Shown: positions 35,671-47,108 of the stretch, piece after piece
How positions within the stretch are numbered: the stretch's first letter is position 1
Layout of the letters: each line of letters begins with the position of its first letter
Assembly: GCA_026874595.1 (NCBI GenBank)
Contig: CM049306.1
Coordinates: 82,052,142-82,116,141 of the forward strand
Source: Sipunculus nudus
Taxonomy: Eukaryota; Annelida; Sipuncula; Golfingiida; Sipunculidae
Length of the DNA stretch: 64,000 bases
Reading direction: 5' to 3'
The notes under the pieces: generated by a model
The model's input: only the letters and a program-made list of their open reading frames with translations
Database searches by the model: none
What the model was told of the DNA's origin: nothing
Translations under genes and position numbers: made by a program

Positions 35671-38171
35671 AATGGTAAACCCTGCAATTGATTAGTTTAC
35701 CTTAACGTCCGACATATCATAAATTAAACTAAGGAAACAAATATGATTTCATTATTAAATATAACATCATCAAGATATATTTTATTCATATTTCTTTATT
35801 GACGAATGGTGTGGAAAGAAATCCTACAGGTAGTGAAAAGTTTAGCCAACAGATGGCGGTGTATCTTGTTAACAAAATATGTTGTGTGATGTCATAAAAA
35901 CCTGGTGCTGGGAGCTAAGCCACTGTTTGTAGCTTAGTTTTATATAAATCTTAAAAGCTTTAGCCAAAAAGGCGACGCACATGTTTTGTGAAATATTATT
36001 TGTGTAAGAGTTGTCGAAAATTGATCAACTCATGCGTGTCAACAAATATATAGTTTTATTAATTTAAATAAAAAAAAGTGCCCAAAAGCCTAGACCATAA
36101 GGCTAGACAGACAAATTCAAAAAGAAAAATTCTTAAACATGTAAATGAAAAAGAATAATTTCAATTTTATTAAGATAGTTTACATGCTGAATAATTTCTA
36201 ATGTTTCTCTGAAAGAGTGAAAATATATGTTAAGATATTACAAAACGGAAGTAACAAAAAAAGTTTTATCTCTTTTCCTCCTGTATTTATCACAAAAGCA
36301 TGTCTGCATGAACTTGCATGCCTTTTCTACTAACCGTTTTCAGCTATCAGACAAGATGGACCCGATAATAGAGATGTTTTCGCAGGCCTTGGTTGCTCTC
36401 AGCTACATACTGGACTATGATGACCTCGAGGCCGACGAAAATTCAACTGTATGTAATGGGTGTATGTGTCATGTGTCTGTGTGTATATATGTGCGTGCCT
36501 GTAAGTCCAAATGCGGTTTACATAAACTTTTGATCTAACGTAAAACCCGGTGAACCTCCTGATATTGCCTTCTAAACCGGAATGACTTACGAAAATATAA
36601 TTTCTAATGCCTGAAGGGGGCCCAATCACCTATCTGACCTTTATAAACTAAATATATTTTCTTGGAGCTTTTATAAAATAGGCAAAAAACATGGATATCA
36701 CCGCACACAGGCCGCTTAATTTGTTTTTATCAACGTGTTTATAAAATGTGGGGGACCCGCCAAAATGACCAAAACAAATTCAACAAGGGCATCTGGCAGC
36801 AAGTCAGATAAGCCAGAGCTTTGCAAATGATATTTTGCAACTAGTAACCTTTCTACATACACACATATGCAACCTACCACCTAAGGTTACATGTTTACCC
36901 ATTTGTTCACATTGCTGTGTTTACAAAAATGCTGTTGATAAACAAGTTCACACATCCTTCAGGAAGGCGTCATAAGATCTTTTCACAGCCAAAATTACCC
37001 TTAGATCATTAATATATACACAGGGGAAGCTATAGAAATCACAAAAATTCTTTTTTGAAAGGTAGTTGAATGGGCACCTTTAAGGTGAGCAACATGGAAA
37101 AACTAATAAACACACGATTAATACACAGTTGAAACTGTCTAAAAGAGAACCTTTCTCAGAAGACTACCTGTCAGTTTGACTATAATTGACCTGTCTAATA
37201 AGGCCACATAAAGTAAGTCGACTCTCGACCAGTTCGATGGGTGGTCTCATAACACAGGTATCACTGTACACGTATTTCAAGCAGGAATCCACATACAGTC
37301 ATTATAATATTCGTATTTAAAATGTTGATATCATTGGTGCTCCATAAAAGGATTTCGTGGCAGTAATAATAAGTGTAAATCTCATGCGGACATGCGCGGA
37401 TGTATTTTTTTTTGTGTATGAGTGTGTGTATAAGAAAGAGAGATTATAATTATTTCCACACTTTTTTGTAGATACCCGAGAAGTAACATAATTATTTAAT
37501 TCTATTTTGACATTTGATATATACTAACAGCATGATAAAAATATTAACAGCATGCCCGTTATATTTATGTACAAAATAACAATGCTATATATTAATACCC
37601 TGGCTGCATGCTAAGTATTGAAACATGTCTTATTGCTAATTAACTTGGCTTATCAATCAGCGCTTACAAGATTAAGCATTTGCAGATCAGTTGCAACGCT
37701 ATGGTTTGACTGCGGTGGCTTAGGCATATTTTTTAATGTTTTAGACATTAAAAGACTATGTTATATCTTTTACATGGTCAAATATATTTTTTTTTCTGTG
37801 TTTAGGATCGAGAGGATGCGGAACTTGTGTACTGCAAACTGGTGGAGCTGAGCGACACCTTGCGGCAAATTTCGAAAATAGCGAAGGTGGCCAAGACTCC
37901 ATTTCCTTTACTCAGAAACAACAGTCTGGAATTCAACCCTCACTATGGCGTACAACAGGCTATTTGCAAACTTGAAATAATAATCAGATACTTGGGTAAT
38001 AAAACACCCTGGCACACCTGTGACAAGAAGAAAGAGTTTGATGACGTCATGAGCACTCGAGACCCAGATGTCAAATCAGAAATATGTGATTTATTGATAG
38101 AGGCGCACGACAAACAAATTCACTTATCTTGCACCGTTGAAAGTCTAATAAAAAACAGGATGGAAGGCTAG
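31404..38171 (+). CDS. Secreted helical-cytokine-like protein, five exons (31404-31416, 32084-32295, 34528-34581, 36344-36448, 37806-38171)
   Basis: The five exons join into one 249-residue frame with GT/AG borders throughout. Residues 1-18 form a signal peptide (hydrophobic core IILLLVGFTMATA). Residues 19-46 are basic, with RKR, KKR, RR and a final KR that may be cut. Predicted amphipathic helices are about 47-79, 94-118, 129-158 and 175-191, followed by a C-terminal helical region about 204-246. Cysteines are at 27, 83, 93, 138, 182, 200, 222 and 237, enough for four disulfides. N-glycosylation sequons are at N70, N86, N126, N166 and N193. Exon 1 is tiny and ends in phase 1; the other introns are phase 0, as in growth hormone, EPO and IL-6 genes. 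The Met at 31404 is chosen because it follows the TATA box by about 60 bases, has A at -3 and starts the signal peptide. No homologue is recognised from memory, so the cytokine role is inferred from architecture and regulation. Alternatives are another helical secreted ligand, for example IL-34/M-CSF-like. Confidence 0.83.
32084..32295 (+). CDS. Exon 2: rest of signal peptide, basic pro-segment, helix A
   Basis: The acceptor is a pyrimidine run ending TTCTTTAG at 32083; the donor GTGAGT is at 32296. The exon has 212 bases, enters in phase 1 and leaves in phase 0. It encodes residues 5-75: the hydrophobic signal core, then the basic stretch with Cys27, then helix A (FYLMNWIQTRMDAFAQNLEN) with sequon N70. 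Another frame is also open over the last 45 or so codons (see findings), but it has an in-frame TAA upstream and stops soon after splicing, so the signal-peptide frame is preferred. Confidence 0.82.
34528..34581 (+). CDS. Exon 3: A-B loop with two cysteines
   Basis: The acceptor TTTTCATTGCAG ends at 34527 and the donor GTAAGT starts at 34582. The exon has 54 bases, 18 codons, and is phase 0 at both ends. It encodes residues 76-93, with Cys83 and Cys93 and sequon N86-V-T. It is too short for the ORF cut-off and was found by frame and splice consistency. Confidence 0.78.
35293..35547 (-). pseudogene. Antisense open frame in intron 3, weakly FGF-C-terminus-like
   Basis: An 84-codon minus-strand frame is richer in GC than the surrounding intron. 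It contains SEYETYMTHSMTRDWVALKY, resembling the Y-x-T-Y...W-V-A-L-K segment of the last fibroblast growth factor beta strands. The usual FGF cysteine signature and the terminal FLP motif are not clear. The minus strand also shows an acceptor-like TTTGTTTAG and a donor GTAAGT around it, so a phase 1-1 exon is possible. The plus strand is open too. It may be a captured gene fragment, an antisense exon or chance. Confidence 0.2.
35618..35669. repeat. (ATT)n microsatellite
   Basis: About 17 uninterrupted ATT triplets within intron 3. Confidence 0.95.
36344..36448 (+). CDS. Exon 4: helix B
   Basis: A canonical branch-point word TACTAAC (36329-36335) sits just before the acceptor CCGTTTTCAG (ends 36343). 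The donor is GTATGT at 36449. The exon has 105 bases and is phase 0 at both ends. It encodes residues 94-128, an amphipathic helix (DPIIEMFSQALVALSYILDY) and an acidic tail ending in sequon N126-S-T. Confidence 0.84.
37126..37266. mobile_element. Tigger/pogo-like MITE relic in intron 4
   Basis: The ends read CAGTTGAAACTGTC... and ...GGTATCACTG followed by TA, a decayed version of the CAGTGAAACC-type termini seen elsewhere in the window. Length is about 141 bp. Confidence 0.4.
37806..38171 (+). CDS. Exon 5: helices C and D and C-terminal helical tail
   Basis: The acceptor TTTCTGTGTTTAG ends at 37805. The exon encodes residues 129-249 and ends at TAG 38169-38171. Helix C is about 129-158 (ELVYCKLVELSDTLRQISKI). 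A proline-rich turn follows, then helix D about 175-191 (GVQQAICKLEIIIRYL), sequon N193-K-T, and a charged tail with Cys200, Cys222 and Cys237. Codon use and GC are clearly more gene-like than the surrounding AT-rich DNA. Confidence 0.86.
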   Translation, partial: DREDAELVYCKLVELSDTLRQISKIAKVAKTPFPLLRNNSLEFNPHYGVQQAICKLEIIIRYLGNKTPWHTCDKKKEFDDVMSTRDPDVKSEICDLLIEAHDKQIHLSCTVESLIKNRMEG

Positions 38172-39090
38172 ATCAAGAGCGCAATATAAGACCAAATGGG
38201 GATTTCTGTCTTAGACGTTTAATGACGCATTTTTGAAACATATGTAATCAGGACATATTTATATATTTATCTATTGTTACGTGTTCCATTATTTATAGCA
38301 CAAGGATAATTTATTATATAACACAGGTGTATTGTTTGTTGTCAGTGAAGTCACATGCATACCTCAGATGCGCCTATGCACATTTTGATCATCGCTACGG
38401 CTATTGCCAGGCAATATTGGATGTTTATGAATTATAATTGTTAACACATATATATGTTGTCTAACTTGAAGGAAAGAGCTGACAGTATTTCCAGAAGACT
38501 AGATCTGATATCAGTATTTGGAGGAGAATATTTTATGGAATGTGTACCTATTTATCTTTTCCTTTTACTTGATGTATTGAAAATGCTCAATTTACATAAA
38601 TTATTCAAGTGACTTATGAAGTGTAAGACGTACAAGTAGACATATATATGTATAATTATAAATATGTGTATTATATATAATTATATATTCTTAAATAGCT
38701 ATATATAGTTTATATAAAAATCAATTATTATAGTTATATAATTATTATTGAAAGAAATATTATATATAAGTAACTGTGATCTCAAATGTAATATGCACTT
38801 GGTATTGTCTATAGATCTTGCCATTAATCCAGGATAGCTGTATTAAGACACTAAACTGATCATATTTACAGGGCACTTGAATCCTCATATATTTATAGTT
38901 TATTAATTTCTGACTTTTTTTTTATTTATTTTGCACTTGTTTACAAGGTTGTCCAAGATATATATGCTTATATTTACAAGATAATGATATATTTTTTATA
39001 TGTGCTTTATTCAAGGAGTATTCCTGCTCAAATAGTGAATATTTATAATGGTGCTTGTATCAATAAAGAATAAATGTTATATGCACTTTA
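38172..39090 (+). other. 3'UTR of the cytokine-like gene, AU-rich-element type
   Basis: Between the stop codon and the poly(A) signals there are eleven ATTTA pentamers (starting at 38257, 38265, 38291, 38309, 38550, 38590, 38864, 38891, 38934, 38972, 39041). Two sit in nonamers, TTATTTATA at 38289 and TTATTTATT at 38932. Class I/II AU-rich elements of this kind mark rapidly decaying cytokine mRNAs in animals. Background AT content alone would predict several pentamers, so the nonamers are the stronger evidence. Confidence 0.6.
39062..39074 (+). terminator. Twin polyadenylation signals
   Basis: AATAAA occurs at 39062 and again at 39069. Cleavage would be expected around 39085-39095, giving a 3'UTR of about 0.9 kb. 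Confidence 0.6.
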
Positions 39091-39252
39091 AACGAGAAGT
39101 TTATAACGCTTTTTTCTGAAAATGGGCTCGCGCTTTTGTGCGTGTGGGTGAGTAGGCGTCTGTGTGCGTGTATGACAGCTGTTTCGGTTATCATTTTAGC
39201 TGATTTGACTTATTTTTTTGCCTGATATATATCCTTATAAAAAGTTTCAGTC

Positions 39253-39271
39253 GGGGGGGGGGGGGGGGGGG
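39253..39271 (+). repeat. Poly-G tract
   Basis: A run of about 19 G residues, just downstream of the cytokine-like gene. Confidence 0.9.
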
Positions 39272-39663
39272 AGATTGACTAAATCATATGTCACACCAGC
39301 TTAAAAGTCTTCTCAATATCAAATTCTCGTGAGTGTGTGAGTGTGTGTGAGTGTGCGTATCACGTTCTCGTGCGTGAGTGAATGTGTGTGTGCGGGTGTG
39401 TGTGTGTGCGTGTGTTTGAACCTAAACCACGACTGACAACTCTAATAAAGCGAAAAATACTTGGTCCGGTATCAACTTACCAGATCTCTCTCATTTCATT
39501 TTCCTTTAATTAGTCAGAAAACCACGCAGAACTCATACCTACCCATGAACATAGTTTGCCGAAGGACATGGCCGTATACACTACCGAGTGCTGTTCCATT
39601 GTGAATTTCGTACCTTTTATAAGAGATATTACATGGAGGTTGATTGTATATGCGTGCATGTAT

Positions 39664-39765
<102 letters not shown>

Positions 39766-40589
39766 CAGAGAGACAGAGAAAGAGACAGAGAGACAGGAGA
39801 AATAGGGAGATACAGACACACACATACAGACGCACAGAAAGACAGACAGACAGAAATAAAGCCATGCCGAAGGAATAGAGTCTGATATGGTGGCAGAAGT
39901 TTTCTTCTGTTAATTTAAATAATGCATCAAATAATACCGACTGTCTTTCTCTAAAGTCATATACATGTAAATTATTTAAAGGATTTCACAGCTACTTGGT
40001 TAAGAAATCGGCCAGTAGAGGTCAGGTCTAGCCGGCATTCACCGTCACAAACTGAACCATATCAGGGCCTTGATAATGCAGTAGAAAGGTAGTATTGACT
40101 GCATTAATGTGATTCTAAAAATCATCAATAAAATTGTTTGAATTAATTCACATTTATTATATCATATTATTTGAAAGCTAAAGTAGCCTTTCCTTGGAAA
40201 CATAAATGATTTCAGTTGTGAAACTCTGCAGCCCAAAATGCCAAGGGTGAAAAGCCTTTCGAGAGCGTGAATGATAAATAAATGAAAAATGCAATTTACA
40301 AGCATAAAAAATATAAAAAAAGTAATAAGTAAAGTAAAAGAGATTCGGTATGGGATTAATCGGTACATATTCTGAAATAAGAAAAAAAGTACCTTGCATG
40401 GTGACTTAACGCCTCAGAGGAGTACTTATAACGGGAATGAAATCATGCTGATATGTTTTTTTTATTATCAGATGGCAAACCTAAAGATTAAATATAACTT
40501 CAAGTTATAAGATTTGATACCAGTTGCTGCTCGAGATCGGTGTGCTATCCAATAACCAGTTACTTGTATATAAGAAGTATAGACCTATA

Positions 40590-40771
40590 CAGTGAAATCT
40601 CGATAATACGACTACCTGGGGGACCAGCAAAAGTTGTCGTGTAAGCGGGGTGGTAGTGTTAGCGGGGTGGTCGTGTTACCGGGGTGGGCCTGTTTGCGGA
40701 ATGTTTTGTGATGAGTTAAATTACAGCCCGTGGTCGTCGATGTGGGGTGGTCTTAAGACAAAATTTCACTG
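40590..40771. mobile_element. Tigger/pogo-like MITE with TA duplication
   Basis: CAGTGAAATCTCG at the left and AAATTTCACTG at the right are inverted, with TA directly outside each end. Internal GCGGGGTGG words repeat three times. Confidence 0.65.
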
Positions 40772-41353
40772 TACATGTGTAGATGTTGTAGGATATATTC
40801 ATATGTATTATGTGTGTTGATAAATTGTTCTTATTGCGACTAAGAGGCAAATTTCTTTACTTAATACAGAAAGACGTTAAAGTGTTTGAAATATACAAAC
40901 TGTTTGAAATTTGTGATATAATAAATTTGTAAATTATATATTTCGTACATTTCTGAGTGTTTATAGGAGAGAACTTATCTTTGTGATTATCTCTGGAGGC
41001 TCATGTAGATAACCAAAAACGGCCCTGGCGGATACAAAAGCTTGACTTCCACCTGTATGAAAGAAGTCATGCACACACCTAATTAAGTCCGCCTCTTCAC
41101 TAGATTGATATACGTTATATATAATTCAATTTCGCTTCATGAAATCTAATCCGAACATCTCCATTTGGAGAAACCGCGATATTCAGTTGCCTGGGTATTA
41201 TTTTCAGCATGGCTTGTGTTCGCTGAGAAAATGCTAGGGGACAATCCACAGGGACACGGCCCGGATGAGACCACGCTTAAAACCTCCAAATGACAGCTCA
41301 TTAATTATGATCATAAAAGCTACCAAATCCTCTTTTCTATATAGAATTTAATT

Positions 41354-41735
41354 ATCATTTTTTGTTGTTGGAGGTAACCACCTCCATTTTTTTTTAATTC
41401 TAGCTTAACTAAGTATATGTACATCTGCCGAATTCCATTCAGGTTTCGGACTACGTGCCAGGGCAGTAAACAGATTTTTAGCCTATCCTGGTGATAACCA
41501 AGCCTGGTGACTACTGCAGCTGCGGGCCCTCGGTGTGTAATCTTCCCGATATCCGGTCTGTCATAGCATAGAGGAACCCCCGAAAGGCGCACTCGTTTGT
41601 GAGTGAACCACGGCCCTTGGCATGGCCTACCCATTATGCCTGCAGAACGCTCACCCTGGGTGGGGTCCGACCGTGAAGAGTCTCATGGTCTTGGCTGAAA
41701 GTTCCGTGATCTACCCCTGACCCACAGAAGCTACG
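41354..41735 (-). mobile_element. tRNA-derived SINE, full length
   Basis: On the minus strand the head TAGCTTCTGTGGGTCAGGGG resembles that of 55531 and carries the A-box. A shared central domain and a 3' end with the hairpin GGAGGTGGTTACCTCC follow. The 3' tail reads A-rich, as expected for LINE-driven insertion. Confidence 0.65.
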
Positions 41736-43215
41736 CTCCCGTGGCAGCGGAAATCCTGCGCTTCTAAAGAAACTATTGATTTTCCCGCTGGCTGGTTTGA
41801 CCGTTTATAATACACTTAGACATCAGGTGTCGGGTCTGTCTGCTGAAAAAAAAACTGCTGGTGTGACTAGCAGCCAGTTAAACACTCGACATGCATCATG
41901 GCCCCGCCCAGAGCTGCGCTTCAAGCGCCGCTTGGTGACAGTTTTATGGTTACTCTTAGTAAAGGAAAGTCGAATTTTAATTGCTTTCTCTGCGTTCTTG
42001 CATCATCAACCGATTCGATTATGACATTAAGACTATGTTAGCTTACCCATGTATCCGTTGCAAAACTGAAACAAGCCAGCGAGGTGTGCACGGAGCCTAT
42101 GTTGTTACATTTCGTTTGAATTACAGCTCACCGACCGGGCATCCTATGTACACAAGGACCTGTGCAAACCACGTGTAGGGCCATTCTCTCTGAGCCTGTG
42201 GCCTGTTCAAACGGTTGCCGGGACGATGAGCTGTCACTCAAAACAAAATGAACAACATTGGCTCCGTGTATTCCTCGCTTGGCTGGTAAACCGTTTCGTC
42301 TTTAGCACAGGGTCTCACCTGATTGGACCAAAATACAGTGTTCCCCTCTGGTGTAGCGATTCAGTATACGAGGTCAAAACAAACAGCGCTCACGATATAG
42401 GTAGTAGGCCTATTAGTAAAGCGCTGTGTAAAGAGCGTACACAGAAGCCTGTATATTATAGTTACAGTTGCAGATATAACCCCCCCCCCCCCCCCCCAAG
42501 ACTGAATGGCAGGCTTGTTGGTTTTGATGAGTTTATTACTACAATAATATGTGGACTTAAAATGTTCGTGAATGGACTAGTTAAGGCCCCCAGAGTGCAA
42601 AACTACGATAACATGCATGTCCCCCCCCCCCCCCCCCAGGCAGCCCTTTTTTTTCCCTTTTTTTATTTCTCCGGTGTTTGCGGCTGATGTCAAATATGGT
42701 TGATTTTCAGAAACTGAGCTTTGGGCACAACACTATTTACATTAGTCAGATCTGTACCTGTTATTTATTTTTGACCTTGGTCATATTTCCAAGGTCGTTC
42801 GCTCATTAGCAGATTCCGTATTATGATCAGTCGCGGGCGTTTGGGGGGGGGGGGAGTCTTCCAGTGATCGCTTGGCGATTGCAAACATCTAGCATAGTGT
42901 TCAACCATTGAAATTTAATATTAAGCACCACATTTACAAACATTATTATAGGATAAACACAGCTAGGGCTAATTACAGTTGAAAGTAATCATTACCTTTA
43001 CAATTAATTTTAAAAATCTGAATTACAATTACAAATAACTTAATATTACAAAGCCCCCCCCCCCCCCCGCCCGTTCAGATGTAACTTCTCTCATTTCTAA
43101 GTTAAGAGCTGAGGATATTAATGAATAGCTCTATGATTTGTTCCGTCAATCAGTCAATAATGAAGGATATGTCTTCGTGTTATTCCATTCCGCTGGGTCA
43201 TCATATGGAGGAATT

Positions 43216-43335
43216 CCATTTCGCATATGCCTGTGAGTGAGACACGCACGGCCTTCCCATTAGCCTGAAGTGAGCTTAACCTGGGTTTGAGTCGACCGTT
43301 GAAAAGTCTCACCGCTCTTCGGCTCTGATTAGACC
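43216..43335 (-). mobile_element. SINE fragment
   Basis: It resembles the reverse complement of the SINE middle section (GTGAGTGAGAC, GAGTCGACCGT, GTCTCACCG). Head and tail are missing. Confidence 0.4.
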
Positions 43336-44086
43336 GGAATCTTTCAGTTATTATTATATTTTGTTTTTAACGTACATTTGCATAATTATCATTGATATCA
43401 ACATCTTACAAATGATTGAATGTAGGGTTTTTTAAATTCATATCCTAAGTTTGAGGAAATGTAAATATTTAAACTGGCCACACTCTAACCCCCCTCCCCC
43501 TCCAAGTTTGACTCCTTTATTCAAAGACATTTAAAAGATTTGAGGTTCAGAAAATCATATTTTCTGTGAAAGGTGTTTAAAATGTCTTCTTTACATTGCA
43601 CATTTAAATATTTTCCCAATATGGGAGGGGTCATCCACTCCGACAGCCTCCTAACAAATACCTGTGATTAATTTTACAAAATATTTGGCTTTTATTCATA
43701 GGTTATATAACAATCAAATATTCATATTTTCATATATTGAATATATTTACTAGTAAAAATACGTAGGGCAATACAATATCAAGTATACAGAAATAAAATA
43801 AAATTTTCCCACATAAAATGTTAAATGCATAATTTAAGAATTAATTTTCATAATATCCATCAACCGCCAACCCAGTATCAGGACCCAACCTCTTTTCTCG
43901 AAAGTACTAATTAAACTTTAATTTGAAGCTATTAGTGAAAATTAATTTATTACTTTCCAGTAACTTTATAAAAAAATGTAAAGTAAAGAGTACAAAATAA
44001 AACACATTTATGCAATCTGGTGTCATATATCAAATGCTTGTTATATATACCCATATGACTGCCAGAACCCAAATCAAAATTATAAA

Positions 44087-44428
44087 CTGTTGTTGGTGTT
44101 TTGTTCGTGATGGTTTCAAATTCGCGATATTCCCGAATGGGATTATTTTTCCAAATTTAAACCTTCGTGTATTAGACGACACATCTGCACAGGCGAACAG
44201 TAATTTTTCTGAAGCCTAAACGGCATCTCACGTATATTGGGACGGCAGCAACTATATAAGCATACGTTTAATGTTACCCGTAATTCAAAGAATATTTAGC
44301 TCGTCGTGTTATTGGAAAGAGGGTGGGTGCATATAGGTGATTGATATAATCATGGTAATGCACTTTCTCTAAAAAACTATTTTGAAGATCGCGAATATTT
44401 AAACTCGCGAATATGACGCCATCCACAG
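44087..44428. mobile_element. Decayed CTGTGG-type MITE
   Basis: It shares TTCGCGATATTC and CGCGAATATT words and a CCACAG-TA right end with 18423-18836. The left end is CTGTTGTTGG without a clear TA. Confidence 0.45.
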
Positions 44429-44679
44429 TATATCGTATTTATTATCAAGAGTTGTGTATCACTCATGTACAGATATGAGTCATGCAAAACTATTAAAATT
44501 TCGTTAAAAATTCTTATATTACAATATAACCTATATTTATTTAACATGGATTGTACAACTAGTAACTTATACGAGGTGCTCTCCATGGCTCGAATGTTTT
44601 GCTTAAGCTAGTCGGTAAGGGGGAGGAAAACGAAGATAACCATCGACCTTTCACGGGCAACTACTGCCCACTCTCATAG

Positions 44680-44752
44680 CCACGCCTGGTCGAACCCGGG
44701 TCGCCAGCGCAGTAATGAGCATTTTACCACTCGGCTGTCAAGGCCCCACACC
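44680..44752 (-). mobile_element. tRNA-like SINE head of Leu/Ser type
   Basis: The minus strand reads CAGCCGAGTGGTAAAATGC, like the A-box region of Leu/Ser tRNAs, then CCGGGTTCGACC as B-box. This is a different head from the 55531 SINE. Confidence 0.45.
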
Positions 44753-44999
44753 TCGTATCACGAATTATCCTTTATCAGACAAATGCCATACGTCTTGATA
44801 ACCTTTACACTAATTATACCACCTGTGAAAATAATTACTGATTTAACATCTGATGACTGAAAACCCTCGGGCTACAAATTAATTAATTAATACATTAATC
44901 TCAAATCATTTAATCCCTATCCATCCATATTCACTTCAAAGTTAACATTCATGCCGCTGGTAAATTGTTGTCAACCCCGTATTTTGTCGTTTATATTGA

Positions 45000-46570
45000 A
45001 ATTAATTGCAAATACACGGCAAGACAAACTGATTTCCATAACAGTCAATAATGTAAACATTAATCTATATACTACTAAAATTGTCCTGTCTGTTTGTTTG
45101 TTTGTACCTGAAAACCTGCAAAAACGGGCCTTGACAGTGGGTCAGTTTTGCTATCAGCATCGTTTACCTGCAGTAGCTTATAGAATGCACATGAATTTAG
45201 CCCTTTCATTTGCACACAATTGAATTCCCGGCAGCATCACATCGCAGGTCTGTCTTCACACCGCTCTCCGCCTCGGCATTGCTGACCTTCACCTTGGCCC
45301 AATACCACAAAGACATAAATAATTGGTTCCGTACCGAGCACCAGACGTCGCTACCTTACGGGTCAGTTGAGTTCGCTAACTTACGGTTCCGGGGACACAC
45401 TACACACTTCCTCTGCACTAGGACCCAATGGGTCCCCATTTTCTTGTCTATATTAAAATTGACGGTGGTCCCATCCTACTCTCTCCAGATCTCCTCCGTG
45501 GCCACGCCTAGGAAAAGTTCGTTTGTGCTGTTGAGATGTAAAGAATTATGTCTCCTAAGGGGGTTATTTCCCAAATTTTTTAAAATCAAAATCCTGAGAT
45601 ATTTCACTATTTTCAGATATCTCAAAATTACAATCACTTTTTCATGGTCCCGATTTTTCTCGTTCTTTATATCATATTGTAACATTTTTGCCCTTTGACC
45701 TGGACCTCAGTTGGCCAGGGGGGTATCAACACTGTTTGACAGTCAATATAGAGATGCCCCATAACCAATCACGATGCAGCGTTTCTACCCTGCCTTCTGT
45801 AGCCTGTATTCAATTGCGAATAAGTCAGAAATTCTCTATCTTTTCGGACCAGACAAGTTAACCCTATAGAAGGCTGGTCTCTCGGCCAGCCAGGGTATGG
45901 CTTCTTATTCACCTTTACGACAGTGACGGCTACCCAGGTGAAGAGCCAATCACTTCCCAAGAGCAGTCTTTTATCTAGCCTGGTAAGTATCTTTCTGTTT
46001 CATTTATAAGTTTAGATAATAATATGCAGTCCTGATAATTTAAAGGTATAGGTATCTAAATTTTATTCCAGTAAAAAAGTGTTATTTTATCTCTTTAAAT
46101 TGTGCGAGCGATGTTGCCCAAGCCCAATTTCCTTCCAGAATAAATAAGCAGCTACAATATATTTAAACCTCCGTTTTACGACCACTAACTCTGGTGCCAA
46201 CGCGTGGCCTGAACCTCGATTATGCGACCACTAAGTACAGAGTAAACATTGCCTTTGCGGGCGTAGCGGAAGGTCGGGCGCAAACCAATGCATTACCTCA
46301 CTATTTGGTTAAGAACAGTGGGTGAAACAAGTGACGGACATACATCGAAGCGTGTTCACGGATGACCACACCAGGCCAGAATGTTAACGTTACGGTTTCA
46401 TAACTTTTTATGAGGCCTGCCGATGATTATATACGTGTTACCTAAGCCCTATACTATCAATAAATAAAGATTGATGATAGGTTCATGTCCAACTCAGCAT
46501 TGGGCCGTTTATAAAACTTCATTGGCTTTAAAAAGTGACTGAGTACTCCTTGATTTACTCTCTTATGTAA
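45000..46570. other. Mixed DNA, no supported gene
   Basis: A 162-codon frame at 45210-45698 looks like chance or an old repeat. CCAAT-type words occur near 45763 and 45948, and a consensus donor GTAAGT at 45981, so a noncoding first exon is conceivable but unsupported. Confidence 0.3.
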
Positions 46571-47069
46571 AATGTCTGAGCTGGAGGACAAGCAGCAGGA
46601 GCGAGGTGTACAAATCAAGTGTCAAAGTCGACAACATTGTATGGATCAGTTTCTCATTAAATAGACTTTATCCGGTTTTGTTTGATGTGTGGCTACTGTG
46701 TATGACATATCAAGTTTAAATATCGTACCAGCATTCATTGTACATATCGTAACGTTGCTTATAATAGAAATGGAGCTTGAGATGTGCTTGGATATGAATG
46801 TCTTTTTAAGTTTGATTTTTTAATAATTAAAACTACAAAACTATCGTGTTCATTTTCTGTCTTGTTATGCAGATTAAATTGGAAACATAATCAGTAATTC
46901 CACATTACATAAAATATCTACGGGCCCTTGCATAGGCCCCTCAAACGTTGACAACGTGTGGCAAGACGAACTATTGTAAGACCCTTGATGGTCAAACCTC
47001 ACATAAGCGACCACCTCGGAATTGTGACCGTGCACTTTATCGTGGTCCCCTTGGTTTTCAAAATTCCGA

Positions 47070-47108
<39 letters not shown>

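Larger units (their letters stand above)
31417..37805 (+). other. Introns 1-4 of the cytokine-like gene
   Basis: Intron 1 (31417-32083) is plain AT-rich DNA. Intron 2 (32296-34527) holds poly-C at about 32704, poly-G at about 33706, a (CT)n tract at about 33823-33850 and a CA-rich tract at about 34410-34456. Intron 3 (34582-36343) holds an (ATT)n array and a frame open on both strands at about 35293-35547. Intron 4 (36449-37805) holds a TA-flanked MITE relic at about 37126-37266. Confidence 0.7.

Noticed and set aside
36227-36343. 5' extension of exon 4 as coding (frame open from 36227)
   Set aside because: A branch point and acceptor at 36343 show this is intron read-through.
42226-42687. 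153-codon plus-strand frame
   Set aside because: It runs through two poly-C tracts giving proline runs, with no recognisable domain.
45210-45698. 162-codon plus-strand frame
   Set aside because: No domain, no signal, low-complexity AT-rich end, and no supporting splice context.
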